This document shows, one piece after another, positions 38,480 through 50,173 of a stretch of 64,000 bases of DNA; within the stretch, counting starts at the first letter, position 1, and every line of letters begins with the position of its first letter. The stretch comes from Pogostemon cablin (taxonomy: Eukaryota > Streptophyta > Magnoliopsida > Lamiales > Lamiaceae). The position numbers and the translations under genes are program-made. The DNA lies in contig CM042986.1 in NCBI GenBank assembly GCA_023678885.1, positions 2,480,001 through 2,544,000 on the forward strand, written 5' to 3'. The notes below the pieces were generated by a model. That model saw nothing but the letters and a program-made list of their open reading frames with translations, ran no database searches and had not been told where the DNA came from.

Positions 38480-39182
38480 AAATCAAATCTGCTATCTTCG
38501 CTGTTCAACAAGAATGATGCATCCGTGCACCAGTACGGTTTCCCCCAATTTGATATCCAATTGATTTAGGTCTTTGATGTTCCCAATTTTGCCAACGAGG
38601 GGTTAGAGTTGGAAAGGGATGTTGAGCGCACCTGCGAATTCGGCGAGGCGTTTGCCGGTGGAGTTCAGCAGCTCGGTGGAGGGGCCGAGGCGGTGATGCG
38701 AAACGACTTCATCTTCCGCATTTTGGACGCGAGGACGTGGAACAATCATGGCCATTGGAGACCCTGCATGATGTCGAGGTCGATGACGTGGACTTGATCG
38801 GCGCAGTCTGCTGGATGGCTTGGTTCGCCGTGAAGTGTGAGAATTTGATTAGAGAAGTGACGGAATTGTAGATTTGGAGGGCGTTGAGGAGTTTCTGGTG
38901 GTGGACTTTCGACGGCGGGGTAAGTGGGGAGTAGGTGACGAGATAGGAGCTAATTATACACGACGAGAGGGCGAAGGAGCCGAAAGGAGAGGAGAGCTCG
39001 GTGATTTCAGGGAGGAGCTGCCCGGCGTCACCGAGATTGTAGACAGCGACGCACTCGGCGCATTGCAAGAGGAGGCCGAGGAGTCTAAGGCCAGTGGAGT
39101 CGGAGTCGTCCTCCTTCACGACGGGTACACTGGCGGAGGGAATGTGCGGCGGCGGTGTGAGACGTTTTCCGACGGAGCCCAT
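38480..39182 (-). pseudogene. Captured SCARECROW-LIKE 23/SCARECROW GRAS fragment
   Basis: On the minus strand the frame from 39182 reads GLRLLGLLLQCAECVAVYNL (start of the GRAS LHR I region), then SSYLVTYSPLTPPSKV and ALQIYNSVTSLIKFSHFTAN. A frameshift near 38790 moves the match to another frame: VHVIDLDIMQGLQWP (the VHIID motif), then STELLNSTGKRLAEFAGALN and PLVGKIGNIKDLNQLDIKLG, with stops in between. About 15 residues after the SPFGS segment of LHR I are missing compared with the family. The LLLQCAE-YVA and LQ-YNSVSPLIKFSHFTANQAI pattern is closer to SCL23 than to SCARECROW as I recall them. The LHR II, PFYRE and SAW regions are absent. It cannot make a working GRAS factor, though a 157-aa frame with an ATG remains open. 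Confidence 0.85.
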
Positions 39183-39246
39183 GGAGTAGGAGGCATTGGA
39201 GGTGGAAGGAGGGTGGTTGTGCAGTAGAGTGGTGGGGGGAGAGAGA

Positions 39247-39453
39247 AATTAGATGAGGTGGATTTGATTTTGTTTAGTTATTGCCACGTAAGCGGCCATC
39301 TAAGCAACAACCGCCGAAAATTTTAATTCCAGCAATAAAAGGACGAAATTAGAGGAATTTAAAAAGTTATGGAATTAAATTGAATTTTTTAAGTTTTTTT
39401 TGGACTTTTTCCAAAAAAATAAAAAATTGTGGGACGTTTTTGTTTTTAAACAC
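39247..39453. repeat. Right TIR of the Pack-MULE
   Basis: Reverse complement begins GTGTTTAAAAACAAAAAC and ends AATCCACCTCATCTAATT, aligning along its length with the left TIR. Confidence 0.88.
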
Positions 39454-39463
39454 GAAAGTCCAC

Positions 39464-41360
39464 CATCAAGAAATTGAGGGGTGTGCATTAGTGCATGTGT
39501 TTACAACTATGCTTAGTGGATAATGTTTTTAATATGGAACAAAACTTAGTTTATTACCTAATTAATGATAATTATGTCCCAAATTCTAATCACCCATTTA
39601 ATTATGCGTAAAGAAAAGACAAGAATTTATGGGCTATGTTTTCTGGTTCAACTAATTAACAAGAGTTTAAAAGGTTAAGTAAAGGAATCAAAATTTTTAT
39701 TTATATTAATTAATTAAACTCTAATTCAACCGTAATTCATTGAGAGTTAAGGTTAAATTATTTATATATATACATGTTGGGTATGAAAGTATTGTGTCTA
39801 TTTCATTTTACTCTTTTATACTATAGAACTTATTCCACTTTCGATGTTTTATTGGTGTTTCATAATTTAAAAAAAATTATACCTTACAAATAATTATTAA
39901 AACTCTTAAAACATGTGTTGAATTTTAAACATTAATTATGACACGTTACAAATATTTATAATTTGTGGAATAGAGGTTGAAACACAAATATACAATAAAT
40001 GATCTCATTTGCATATTAACACTTAGTAAAGCAATTTTTTTTTTTAATATTGAATATGATATGGAGTACATGATTTTTAAAAAACTTATATCTTTATTTA
40101 AAGTTATTAAAAAGTAAGTACTATTATTAGATAATGACTCGTTTAAAATTTTAATAAGTCGTCGGTAAGTCATTATGTTAAATAAAAAGTTGGATCTCTG
40201 TTCTTAAGATATTAAAAGAAAAAATTTTGAGAATTATCTTCCATCAAGTTTAGAATTTGTGGGATTCTAAGTATAATATGCTTAAATTGAGATTTCTAAT
40301 TTATGGAGAAACAACTATTCAAGTAGTTGAACCAAAATTTTGAACACTATACATTTTAAATTAAAAAGAAAAAAAATAAAATCAAGCAATTATTTTTATA
40401 TAAATTTATGTCAAATGAATTAAATTATCCGTAATAAAAACATCAAAATTTGAATATAGTATTGACTGAAGATAATTAATATACTAAAACTGTCTACTCA
40501 AAAATCAAAATGATGGTTGAAAAATGATAATATAGCTGTGTAAATCTAGAATAGTGTCTATGAGCCAGTACTATATATTTGAGACTAGTTAATTTATTAT
40601 TAAAATTCAATTTTTATATAGATAAATCTTTATGTATGATAATAATAAATTAAAATATAATTTTAACATATTTTAATATTACATACTTAAAAAAATTTTA
40701 ATTACAGATAAACATACATATTCTACTTAATATATTTTATAATGAATCGATCAAATAAGTGAGTATTTGTAATTATAGAATACAAATAATTTTTGTTTGA
40801 TTTGGAGAAAAAGAAAAGCTCAATCAATGGTGAGGAGAGAAAAAATAAATTGATCAATACAGTGGTAATGTTAACTAACTTTTGTCAAATTTGACCGAAA
40901 TATTTGACTAATTAATTTCACAAAAATAGTGCCTAATAAAAAGAAAATAATAATAACAAAATAATAAAAGAGCACGGATTTATTCTCCTGTACCCGCAAC
41001 TCGCCAAAAGCATCATCACCCACCAAATCACTGATGCAATAATTAACTCCAAAAAAAAACCACGTGTCAAAATATTACTGGATGATAGAAACTCGCACAG
41101 TACACTGATATTTCATTTGCGAAAATTCCCCCCTCTACTTTATTTGCACTTTAAACACCCCCCAACCCCCCTTAACTCTGTGAACTCCATAGAATATCTT
41201 CATACCAACACCATCAAAAGGCCAAAAACAAAATTTCAAATTGATTAAATATTAATCACTGGCAGCCAAACTCGGTTTTTAATTCGGGGGTTTGTAGGGA
41301 AACTCGAAATCTCCATTTGATTACTACTTTTCTTTTCCGTATTTCGCGTGCATGTTTGTA
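39464..41360. other. Spacer upstream of the kinase gene
   Basis: No gene or clear mobile element seen. AT-rich sequence gives way near 41100 to a pyrimidine- and C-rich stretch (CCCCCCAACCCCCC-like, 41153-41170), probably promoter and leader of the kinase. Confidence 0.5.
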
Positions 41361-41770
41361 TTTGTATAGAACAGTGGCTACAACAGTAAGTCAGTCTTCT
41401 CCCATCTCTTTCTTTTAATTTGCCTTTGCTTTCATCTAGGGTTTCTTCTGTTCTTTCTTATCCACTCTTGTTTTAAAGTATTTATTGGCTTCTGCTTCAA
41501 GCTGCAAGTTTCAAAGTCAAGAATTGTTTTTCTCCAAAGAAATCTAAAGACTTCTCTTTTTAGGCAAAGTGGACTTCTTTTAAGTCGTTTTTGGGTTTAT
41601 TGAGCGATCGGGGGTGAAATTAGCAATTTTATTGCACAACTGTTGAAGTGATTACTGAGTGGAACTTGATTGTAATTGTGCATGATGATGTTTATTTATA
41701 TGGGTTTTGAAGTGTGTGCTGTAGCTAAGTGAATAGTGTTGTTGAATGTAATCATGAATTGGTATTTCTA

Positions 41771-41837
41771 ATGGATGGCTTTTCTTACAAGAGTGTAGAA
41801 TTTTGAGGTTAGGATGAAACACACAGGGATAATTTAG
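41771..41837 (+). promoter_or_regulatory. Two short upstream ORFs in the kinase leader
   Basis: ATG at 41771 opens a 12-codon frame ending at 41806. ATG at 41814 opens an 8-codon frame ending at 41837, 36 bases before the main start. If both lie in the mature leader they should lower initiation at 41874. They could be removed by a leader intron: a donor-like CAACAGTAAGT lies near 41383-41393 and an acceptor-like TTAG at 41809-41812. Confidence 0.45.
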
Positions 41838-41873
41838 TGGGGGTGGGGGTGGGGGTGGGTGGGGGCTGCAGTT

Positions 41874-44429
41874 ATGAGTTCTGGTGGTAAGAGTCGAGGT
41901 AAAAAAGAGGAGGGGGAGTGTGAGAAGGTACATAGAAGGTCAGCTGAAGGAGTTTCATCAAAGGGATCAATCACTGAGCCTGTGGATTTATGCATTGATG
42001 AGAAAGTGCTTGTTGACCCGAAATCCCTATTTATAGGGACAAAAATTGGGGAAGGAGCTCATGGGAAAGTTTATCAAGGAAGGTATGATGTGGTATTTTT
42101 GCTCCTATTTTTCAAAATTTATGCCTTAATTGTTTGCATACTTTAACTGTTAACATAATGCATATGATCGAAGTTGTTTTTGCATTTAAGATTGATAATG
42201 AATCTTAAACTTTCTGCTGAAGCCGTGTGTGTTTTAAGTGGCAATGAAATGATTTGGTCGTGTGTATCACTAGAAATTATGTAGTTCTAGTGGTTTATTA
42301 CGCGAGGAAGTTGGATAACATGTTTTGATGTGGAAGGGAATGGTAAAATTGTATCAAAGGCACAAGATGGGAACAAAAATTGTCACTCTCCATCTTTAGC
42401 CAATTGGTTAACCATGTCCAACAGCACACTCTTGTGGTGTATATATTTTGTTCTGTTTCTATTGAAGAATCACTTATGGGTAGATTTTGCAAATTGGCAC
42501 GTTTGTATATTGAGTGTCTGGATGTGCCTGTATGTATACAAAAGTTAAGCAATTGTGTCCTCCCCTTGTTTAGACTGCAATGTAAAATTTGTAATTTTAA
42601 CTGATCTGATTATGCAGTGTGTTTGTGCTTACCCTATACGTTCTGTTTGATTTCATTTTCTGCATTAGTTTTTCTGAATAGTAATGCAACCTTTAACAGG
42701 TATGGGGACCGTGTTGTTGCCATTAAAGTCCTCATCTGTGGGAACACAACTGAAGAGAGAATTGTCCAAGAGAGTCGATTTGTTCGGGAAGTGGCGATGA
42801 TGTCCAAAGTCAAGCATGAGAACCTTGTTAAGGTGACCCTGCCTGTACTTAAATGGGGTTGCTGTTCTTTCATGAAATCTGTCATAACAGCATTCCTTTC
42901 CTTCAACTAGAAATCTCAAGCTGTTATGTATTCTGCACTTACCCTCATCTTTATTCCTCTACAGTTTATTGGTGCTTGTAAGGAACCTTTAATGGTCATA
43001 GTTACTGAGTTGTTGCCAGGGATGTCACTTCGGAAATTTCTAGGGAGCATACGCCCTAAGCAGTTGGATCTGACTTTGGCGTTAAATTTTGCTCTTGATA
43101 TTGCTCGAGCCATGGATTGTTTACATGCCAATGGAATTATACACAGAGACTTAAAACCTGGTATGATGGTCATTCACTACCATTGTCCTCGTCCAATTGT
43201 TTAGTATTTTTTTGCTAATTAAAATACGAGAACTTTTTTTTTCATCTATCCTTTCCAGATATTAAGCTATGTATGTTACATGTAGAACCCATGTGTTCAT
43301 GATTTTTTTTTTTTTCATATCCTGCATTTTAGTTTGTTTTTGTATTTTTACTGTTTAACTGAAAAGATATACATATCCAAAAAACTATGGTGCAGACAAC
43401 TTGCTACTTACAGAGGATCAGAAGTCTGTAAAGCTTGCAGATTTTGGTCTTGCGAGAGAAGAAACTGTCACTGAAATGATGACAGCAGAAACGGGAACTT
43501 ATCGCTGGATGGCACCTGAGGTTACCCGTTTACTAATTTAGTCGCTGTCTCGCCATATTTATTTTCTTTTTCTATTGTTTTTATTCTGTGCATCATCTTA
43601 TTTCAATTTTTAAGCTTCCACAATAACATTCTTGGTTCAACATTTGTAAGCCACAAACTGAAGTATTTAGTGTAGATATGGAAAGACTAGCTTTCTTAAG
43701 ATGTGCATAAATCTGTATAAAATTTCTAGTGTACTACACAAATTGAAAGAGTAGCACTTTATTCCAAATTTCTAATTACCCAACTAATGATATGATGGAA
43801 CTCTGCAGTTGTACAGTACTGTGACTCTTCGCCAGGGCGAGAAGAAGCACTACAACAACAAAGTCGATGTCTACAGTTTTGGCATAGTCCTCTGGGAATT
43901 ACTGACTAATCGTTTGCCATTCGAGGGGATGTCAAATTTGCAAGCTGCTTATGCTGCTGCTTTTAAGGTGCAATCCTAAACCCTCAACAATTAACACTCA
44001 TATTGGTTTCTTGTTTCTCGGTCCATTTCACACACAACCTTATGGAGCCATGCCTTAGAATACTCAAGTAATAACTAAATACTAGTATGTTGAAATGAGA
44101 AACTAACAAAGTAGCAAATGCAGCAAGAGAGGCCTAGTCTTCCAGAAGACATTCCAGCTGAGGTGGCGTATGTGATCCAGTCGTGTTGGGTTGAAGATCC
44201 AAACATGCGTCCGAGTTTTGGCCAGATCATTCGGATGCTCAATGCATATATCTTTACACTCAAACCATCCTCACCACCCTTGGCGGAACTCAACTCCAAC
44301 TCCAGCTCCAACTCCTCCGAAGCAGATTTAGCCAAGAATGGCGCCATCATCGACTTCTCTAGTCGAGCAAAAGGTAGATTCGGTTTCCTTCGCCAACTTT
44401 TCGCCACGAAGAAGGCCATAAACTCATAG
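41874..44429 (+). CDS. Raf-like/HT1-like Ser/Thr(Tyr) protein kinase
   Basis: Small Raf-like MAPKKK (group C, close to Arabidopsis At5g01850), cytosolic and signal-transducing. Six exons: 41874-42082, 42700-42832, 42965-43160, 43396-43520, 43809-43967, 44124-44429. Frames join exactly to 375 aa. Kinase elements in order: glycine loop GEGAHG (59-64), VAIK with catalytic K79, HRDLKPDN (174-181), DFG (195-197), GTYRWMAPE (213-221) and the RPSF C-lobe motif. All catalytic residues are present, so it should be active. The 45-residue N-terminus is polar with no recognisable regulatory domain. The tail is Ser/Asn-rich and ends FLRQLFATKKAINS. ATG 41874 is the first in-frame ATG. Strong conservation of VTEMMTAETGTYRWMAPELY supports the family call. 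Its pathway cannot be told from sequence. Confidence 0.93.
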
Positions 44430-44760
44430 TGAAGGTTTTGCTTGAAATAGTAGGTTATATGTGGTCTACTGCTGTGAAATCTGATGAATATTATTGGACA
44501 TAAATGATGATGATTTCCAGAAAAAAAAACTAATTAGTCTATCCCATTGTATATCTATATTCTTCAACACTTTCATTTTCTGAAGATTCTTTATAGAAAT
44601 TTGGCAGGGATAATTTAGTCATTTATCATCATTTACTCTCCCATTTTTGCTTTCTAGAAATATGTTCATTTGAATGTCACGTTGTCAAATACTCCACAAA
44701 GCAATGAACAAAAACTCGTGTAATAATATTTTCAAATGAATGAATTCTCCACAAGTTACA

Positions 44761-44766
<6 letters not shown>

Positions 44767-44845
<79 letters not shown>
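44767..44845. repeat. (AT)n microsatellite, about 79 bp
   Basis: Uninterrupted AT run about 340 bases downstream of the kinase stop codon. Confidence 0.97.
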
Positions 44846-44847
<2 letters not shown>

Positions 44848-45939
44848 AATTAATATTTATAATATATACGATCTCGTGTTTTGTAGAGATTTGACTATTG
44901 ATTGCAAATCTTTATCGTTGATCTCATCTCCGTTACATTAATTGGACCTAGATAGTTGATACAATATCCTTTTGACTTAAAAAATAATAATTAACTTTTT
45001 TATACGATTAATGCATTCTTTATACTTTGAAAAACACTAAATAAAATATAAATTCATATAGTGAATAATTGATTAATATCAACTATATAGGAGTATAATA
45101 TAATTTTGTGCAAGTAGGGCTAGTGATATAGTTAAATTTTTTTATATTTTATATTTAATTATTTGTTTAATCTAAATATGTATATAATGTTTCTAGTTTA
45201 ATGGAGTAACTCTTATTAAATACATCGGGTTCTAGTTGCACTCCATAAAACTCATAATGTTAGCAATATATCTAGTATACGAGTTCAACTAAGGTTACTA
45301 GTCTACAAGATGATTCAAATCAAAATTTAATTTAATTTATATTATAAAATAAAAAATAATAATTAAAATTTATTTATAAAAAAATAACTACTCGCTCCCT
45401 TGTTACCCCAAATACGACATCAAATATTAAATTCTATTTAAATCAAATTGGCTTTAATGATTAAATATTCTTTTAAAAAGTCAATGTTTTAAATAAAACT
45501 AGATATAGAGTAACGTAGAATTTTGACATAAGGATGCTCGTGGAAAGCAATAATTTTTGTTTATATACTTGTAAATACTTGAATAAAATAATTATTATAC
45601 TAATATATTATTTATGCTCACATGTTAATTAAATTTTCTATTAAAAATATGTAGCCAAAATTACTACTAACGCTCTCAAAAAAGAAGTTTATTCATTTTG
45701 TAACTTTTATCAGCCCACTCAATTTGAAGCCCAAATAGAACAACTGATCAGACATAAACTAAACTGTAGGAGCAGTCAAAGACAACTCACGTGCCACAAT
45801 CGTAGCCGTTAGTAGAACCATCATACGAATCAACGGTCAGAAAGCTGTAAGAAGGTATACGAATGAAGCAGCCACGTGTGTAGAATTTAATCATTTTTAT
45901 ATTTAATAAAACTCAGGAGAATTAGTGAAAGACCCCAGA

Positions 45940-45960
45940 GTCAACGACAAGTATATATTT
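45940..45960 (+). promoter_or_regulatory. Possible TATA box of the MACPF gene, next to a W-box core
   Basis: GTATATATTT at 45951-45960, with GTCAA (reverse of the TTGAC WRKY-binding core) eleven bases upstream. Leader-like sequence follows. A W-box would suit a cell-death/salicylate-linked gene, but both motifs are short and frequent by chance. Confidence 0.3.
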
Positions 45961-46502
45961 ACAAGAATTCTTTTTTGTTTTTTTTTTTTAATTTTCTTTA
46001 GACAGAGACGAGTAGACGGGGAATTTTAGGTAATCGATCGATACAGGAGTAATTGTATCTATTGACTATCTATCTGTTTTTGTACGTTGGGAGCAAACGA
46101 AAAGACTTGAAAAATCTGAGGAGAGAAGATTCAAGATCCAAGGAGAAACCTTCTCACTGTTTCTAATTTTTTCTCCGGTTCTTGGCTCAAATCTTTCTTG
46201 GTAATCCGTCCTTAGTCAGCGTCCGAAGACCTGTTCTTACATCCAGATAGAGAGGATTTATCTGATCTACAAGTTTGAAGCTTTATCAATGATTGAATCC
46301 CCTGTTTCTTGTTTGCTGTGTTGCTGAAATTCTTGAGCCCTGAAATTGGTGAGAAATATCTAAGTCTTGATTGCTTAGAGTCTCATTTCTGGGTTAGATT
46401 TAATTGGGATTCTTGAATTCACATCGAATTGTAGAGTTAGGTATTGGGTTTTGATTAATTTTGATTTCCCCCTCTTTTGTGGGGGTTGGGGGAAGTGATG
46501 AT

Positions 46503-49500
46503 ATGGGAGAAAATGCAGCAGCTTTGCACACAGCTAAAAATTCGGTGCAGGCTTTGGGGAGGGGGTTTGATGTGAACTGTGATACTAGGTTGCTTTACTG
46601 TAAGGGTGTATCTGGTTCAAGAATCGTGGATATTGATGAAGAACATACGAGGGATTTGTACTTGTTTGATGAGTTAGTTGTCCCTAATGTTTCAAGGGAC
46701 ATCAAGAATTCTCAAGAGACTGGGGGCCGTGATGGCTTCGGGGTTTGCAGTTATAATGAGGTATGCTATCTGGTGGAAGTTTCTAGATGCTATCTATTGT
46801 TTACTGTTTTGATCATGATGCTTTCTGACTGATTAATGTTGGCTCTTACATATGATGCTGTAAGTAATTAATCAAATATATGTTTACACGATTAATGTGC
46901 ATTAGTGTTAATGGTTAACTTTCTGCTTACTAGATTTTAGATTATCTTTGAGGTAGAGTAGTGTGTGTGGTGGTTTGGCAGCACTTGGCACTTTGATGGC
47001 CTGTGAATAGTTTGGGTCATGAGATAGCTTGTAATGTTCGACGTATATAGAAGTTTGTTGGTTAGATTCTGTTAAAGAAATTGTCTTTTGTTTAGATGCT
47101 ATTGGTCTTCGAATTTCGAATGAAGACTCAAAGATTGGTGCTTATAGTACATTGCGATATCTAAAGATAGTTATTGCTTTCAGGTTCGGAAGAAGACAAA
47201 GAAAAACTTCTTTAAACCTCTACTTTTGGGTCCAAACGTCCGACACAATGTTTTATTCTTCATTATGATAATGTTTCCACACAACCTCCTTGGATTTAAC
47301 TTATTGTAATAGGATCTGGCTCAATTTTTATCCATTAGAGTCATGCAGTACTTGGAATCATTTACTACTACACATCGGAGATGCATATTTTTCTTGCTTT
47401 TGAACATAGGAGACTATTAGATGCACATTACCCTTTTTAGGTTTCAAAATGGCGGAGTCCGTTTCTTGGAACAATTTTTTTTGGTATGAATCAAGTCATT
47501 AAATTTGCATATACAAGTTCACAACTCTGTAATCTATATTGATGTATATACTATTTGCTATTCTTCCTGCATCGTCAACCGACGTTAATCCAAAGTTTGA
47601 ATATTCCTATGCTTGCTCTGTCTGCAATGACTACAGATGGTAGAATATTTCAACAAAAAGGCTAGTCTCTCGGGGCATGCTCCACTTGGTAGCTTTAATG
47701 CTGCATTCAGCTTTACCGCTTCTAGACATATAGATGCTGCTTCCACAAAGTCTCTTTGCATGGATGGATTTTTCATTCCACTGACTAAAATACAGCTTGT
47801 CAACTCCCCGATGGTTTTGAATGAGAATGTCAGAAGAGCAGTGCCAACGTCATGGAACCCTCCAGCCTTAGCATGGTAGAGAATCTTTTCGTGTGTATAT
47901 ACCTTTCTGCAGGATATGTGCCTATCTAATGGTTGTATTCTTCACAGCTTCATTGAAAACTTTGGTACGCATGTTATTACATCAGTAACTATTGGCGGTA
48001 AAGATGTAATCTATGTCAAACAGCACCTGTCATCGCCTCTGTCCATTACGGAAATCAAGAATTATGTTCAAGATATTGGAAATCAAAGGTTCTCCAGCCC
48101 AGAAGGCCTTACAAATTCTGGCCTATTAAAGTACAAGGAAAAGGTTAGTTTCGTTTAATTTCTTAACTTAGTATCCTATTTTTGCTCCAGCATCTCTCGT
48201 AAGCAAGCTGAAGTTTTGACGTTTATCAACGTTCATTTATCTATACTCCTTTCGGCTTTCACTCTCACTCTCTCTCTCTTGATTTTCCAGGCCAATGATC
48301 CTTCTTTGTTCAACAGCCAAGGGATATACCCACAACCAGCAAGTGCTCCTTACCTCTCTGGCAATGGCAAAGAAGTATGTGCATTCATTCAATTGTATCC
48401 ATGGTACATAATGATACCTTCTCATCCAAAAGGGAGTAGAAGTTTAAAATATTTTTTTTTATATCTTCTTTTTATGGAACAAAGGTTTGTGCTACCGAAA
48501 CTTTTATCCCTTAGTGGCATAACTAAAGTTACCTCTCTCTCAGCCTGGTCTTCTGCGAAAACTTTGCTTGCTCTCTGCAGTTATTTGTTTTTTAGCTCGT
48601 ATTCATGGACCCCACACCATTAGGAGATTGTCTAGTTTTGAAAAGGAGTTATAAAAAGATATTCAACCGGTTAGCATTGCTTGATGCATGCTGTCTGGTA
48701 TCGAAACAGTTTCCTGAATTCATTTTGAATGAATTGCAATTACATAACTTTTTGTACGAATCCATGTTCTTGACTGTCATAAGTTGGTGGTGGTGTTCTG
48801 AGTTTAAATTTCAGCACATTGGTTGTATTTCCAATCTATTTTTGGATGATGAGTTTGTTATGTATTAACAGATCTTAATATTATATCTGATGCAGGATGT
48901 CACAGTCATATTCAGAAGACGCGGAGGGGATGATCTGGAACAGAGCCACACTCAATGGGCGAAAACAGTGCGATCTTCTCCAGATGTCATTGAGATGTCA
49001 TTCTTTCCGATAATCGAATTACTTGATGGTGTTAGAGGAAGGGAGCATCTTACACGGGCTATTGCTCTTTACCTAGAGTGTAAGACATCACCGCTTTTAG
49101 ATTCTTCAGCACTTCCATTAAATTTCTGCTAACAATAATGATGCTGCTATATTTACTGAGGGATTATTTTGCGTGCAGATAAACCTCAGATTGAAGAACT
49201 AAGATATTTCCTAGAATTTCAGGTCCCTCGAATATGGGCCCCCGTACAGGACAGGTTTCCTGGACAGCAACGAAAGGAACCCGTTTGCCCATCATTGCAG
49301 TTCAGCATGATGGGACAAAAGCTATATGTCAGCCAAGAGCAAGTACGTCGTTTTAGCCTTTGATGATTTTAGAACATTTTCATGCTACGAATGTTAAATA
49401 TTACGTATTCTGTTCAATATAGAAACCCTAAACAAGTCTGAAGTGTGGAAGCCTAGATACATGTAGTCTTATTCCATCTTGAAAGTTGTATATTGTTTAC

Positions 49501-50173
49501 TGATTGTCTACAGTAGTAGTAATGCATGGCAACGCAAGTGCAGGTTTCAGTAGGACGAAAGCCCGTGACTGGCATGCGTCTATGTCTCGAAGGATCAAAA
49601 CAAAATCGGCTCAGTATTCACCTACAGCACCTGGCTTCACTTCCCAAGATCCTTCAACCCTTCTGGGACACACATGTGGCAATTGGTGCTCCAAAATGGC
49701 AGGGTCCCGAAGAACAGGACAGCAGATGGTTCGAGCCGGTGAAATGGAAAAAGTTCTCCCACATCAGCACTGCACCCATCGAGAATCCAGAAACGTTCAT
49801 AGGCGATCTCACGGGCGTGTACATAGTGACTGGAGCTCAGCTCGGTGTATGGGACTTCGGTTCAAGAAACGTCCTCCACATGAAGCTTTTATATTCCAGA
49901 CTCCCCGGGTGCACAATACGAAGATCACTATGGGATCACGCTCCAAACGAGCGACCCAAGAAGCAGAGCTCAAACGGGAGTGGCAACGACGACTCTAGTT
50001 CAAGCTCCGGGGACGATTACACGGGGAACAAGCTGGCGAAATTAGTCGACATGTCGGAAATGAGCAAAGGGCCACAAGATCCACCAGGACACTGGTTGGT
50101 TACAGGTGGGAAGCTTGGTGTAGAGAAAGGGAGAATTGTAGTGAGAGTGAAGTATTCATTGCTTAATTACTGA
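46503..50173 (+). CDS. CAD1: MACPF domain protein, CAD1-like cell-death regulator
   Basis: Plant membrane-attack-complex/perforin family protein. Arabidopsis CAD1 negatively controls salicylate-dependent programmed cell death. Seven exons: 46503-46760, 47637-47875, 47948-48143, 48291-48374, 48896-49079, 49179-49342, 49544-50173. Phases close exactly, giving 584 aa. The MACPF signature is ENFGTHVITSVTIGGKDV (residues about 169-186). CAD1-type blocks include QALGRGFDVNCDTRLLYCKG at the N-terminus, VTVIFRRRGGDDLEQSH, KPVTGMRLCLEGSKQNRLSI and the C-terminal PPGHWLVTGGKLGVEKGRIV. These match CAD1 better than the NSL1 or At4g24290 paralogues as I recall them. A Ser/Asp-rich linker (residues about 520-540) precedes the last block. 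There is no signal peptide. The start is the first ATG in frame with the conserved N-terminus. Exon 4 (84 nt) is in frame and could be skipped. Confidence 0.93.

Larger units (their letters stand above)
38104..39453 (-). mobile_element. Pack-MULE carrying a GRAS (SCL23-type) gene fragment
   Basis: A 1,350-bp element with long terminal inverted repeats (38104-38309 and 39247-39453, about 85% alike by eye, essentially gap-free). It is flanked by the 10-bp direct repeat GAAAGTGCAC/GAAAGTCCAC (38094-38103 and 39454-39463, one mismatch). Long TIRs with a 9-10 bp target duplication define Mutator-like elements. It encodes no transposase. Instead the centre (about 38480-39182, minus strand) is host-gene sequence from a GRAS transcription factor, making it a Pack-MULE. 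The captured piece is clearly more GC-rich than the rest. TIR divergence and the decayed frame suggest the insertion is not very recent. Confidence 0.87.
44430..46502. other. Spacer and leader between kinase and MACPF genes
   Basis: No further gene. It contains an (AT)n array (44767-44845). From about 45960 the sequence becomes leader-like for the MACPF gene, with a possible leader intron beginning at TTGGTGAGAA near 46346. Confidence 0.55.

Noticed and set aside
38874..39227. 117-codon plus-strand frame within the Pack-MULE
   Set aside because: It is the complement of the GRAS fragment; only the minus strand shows family motifs.
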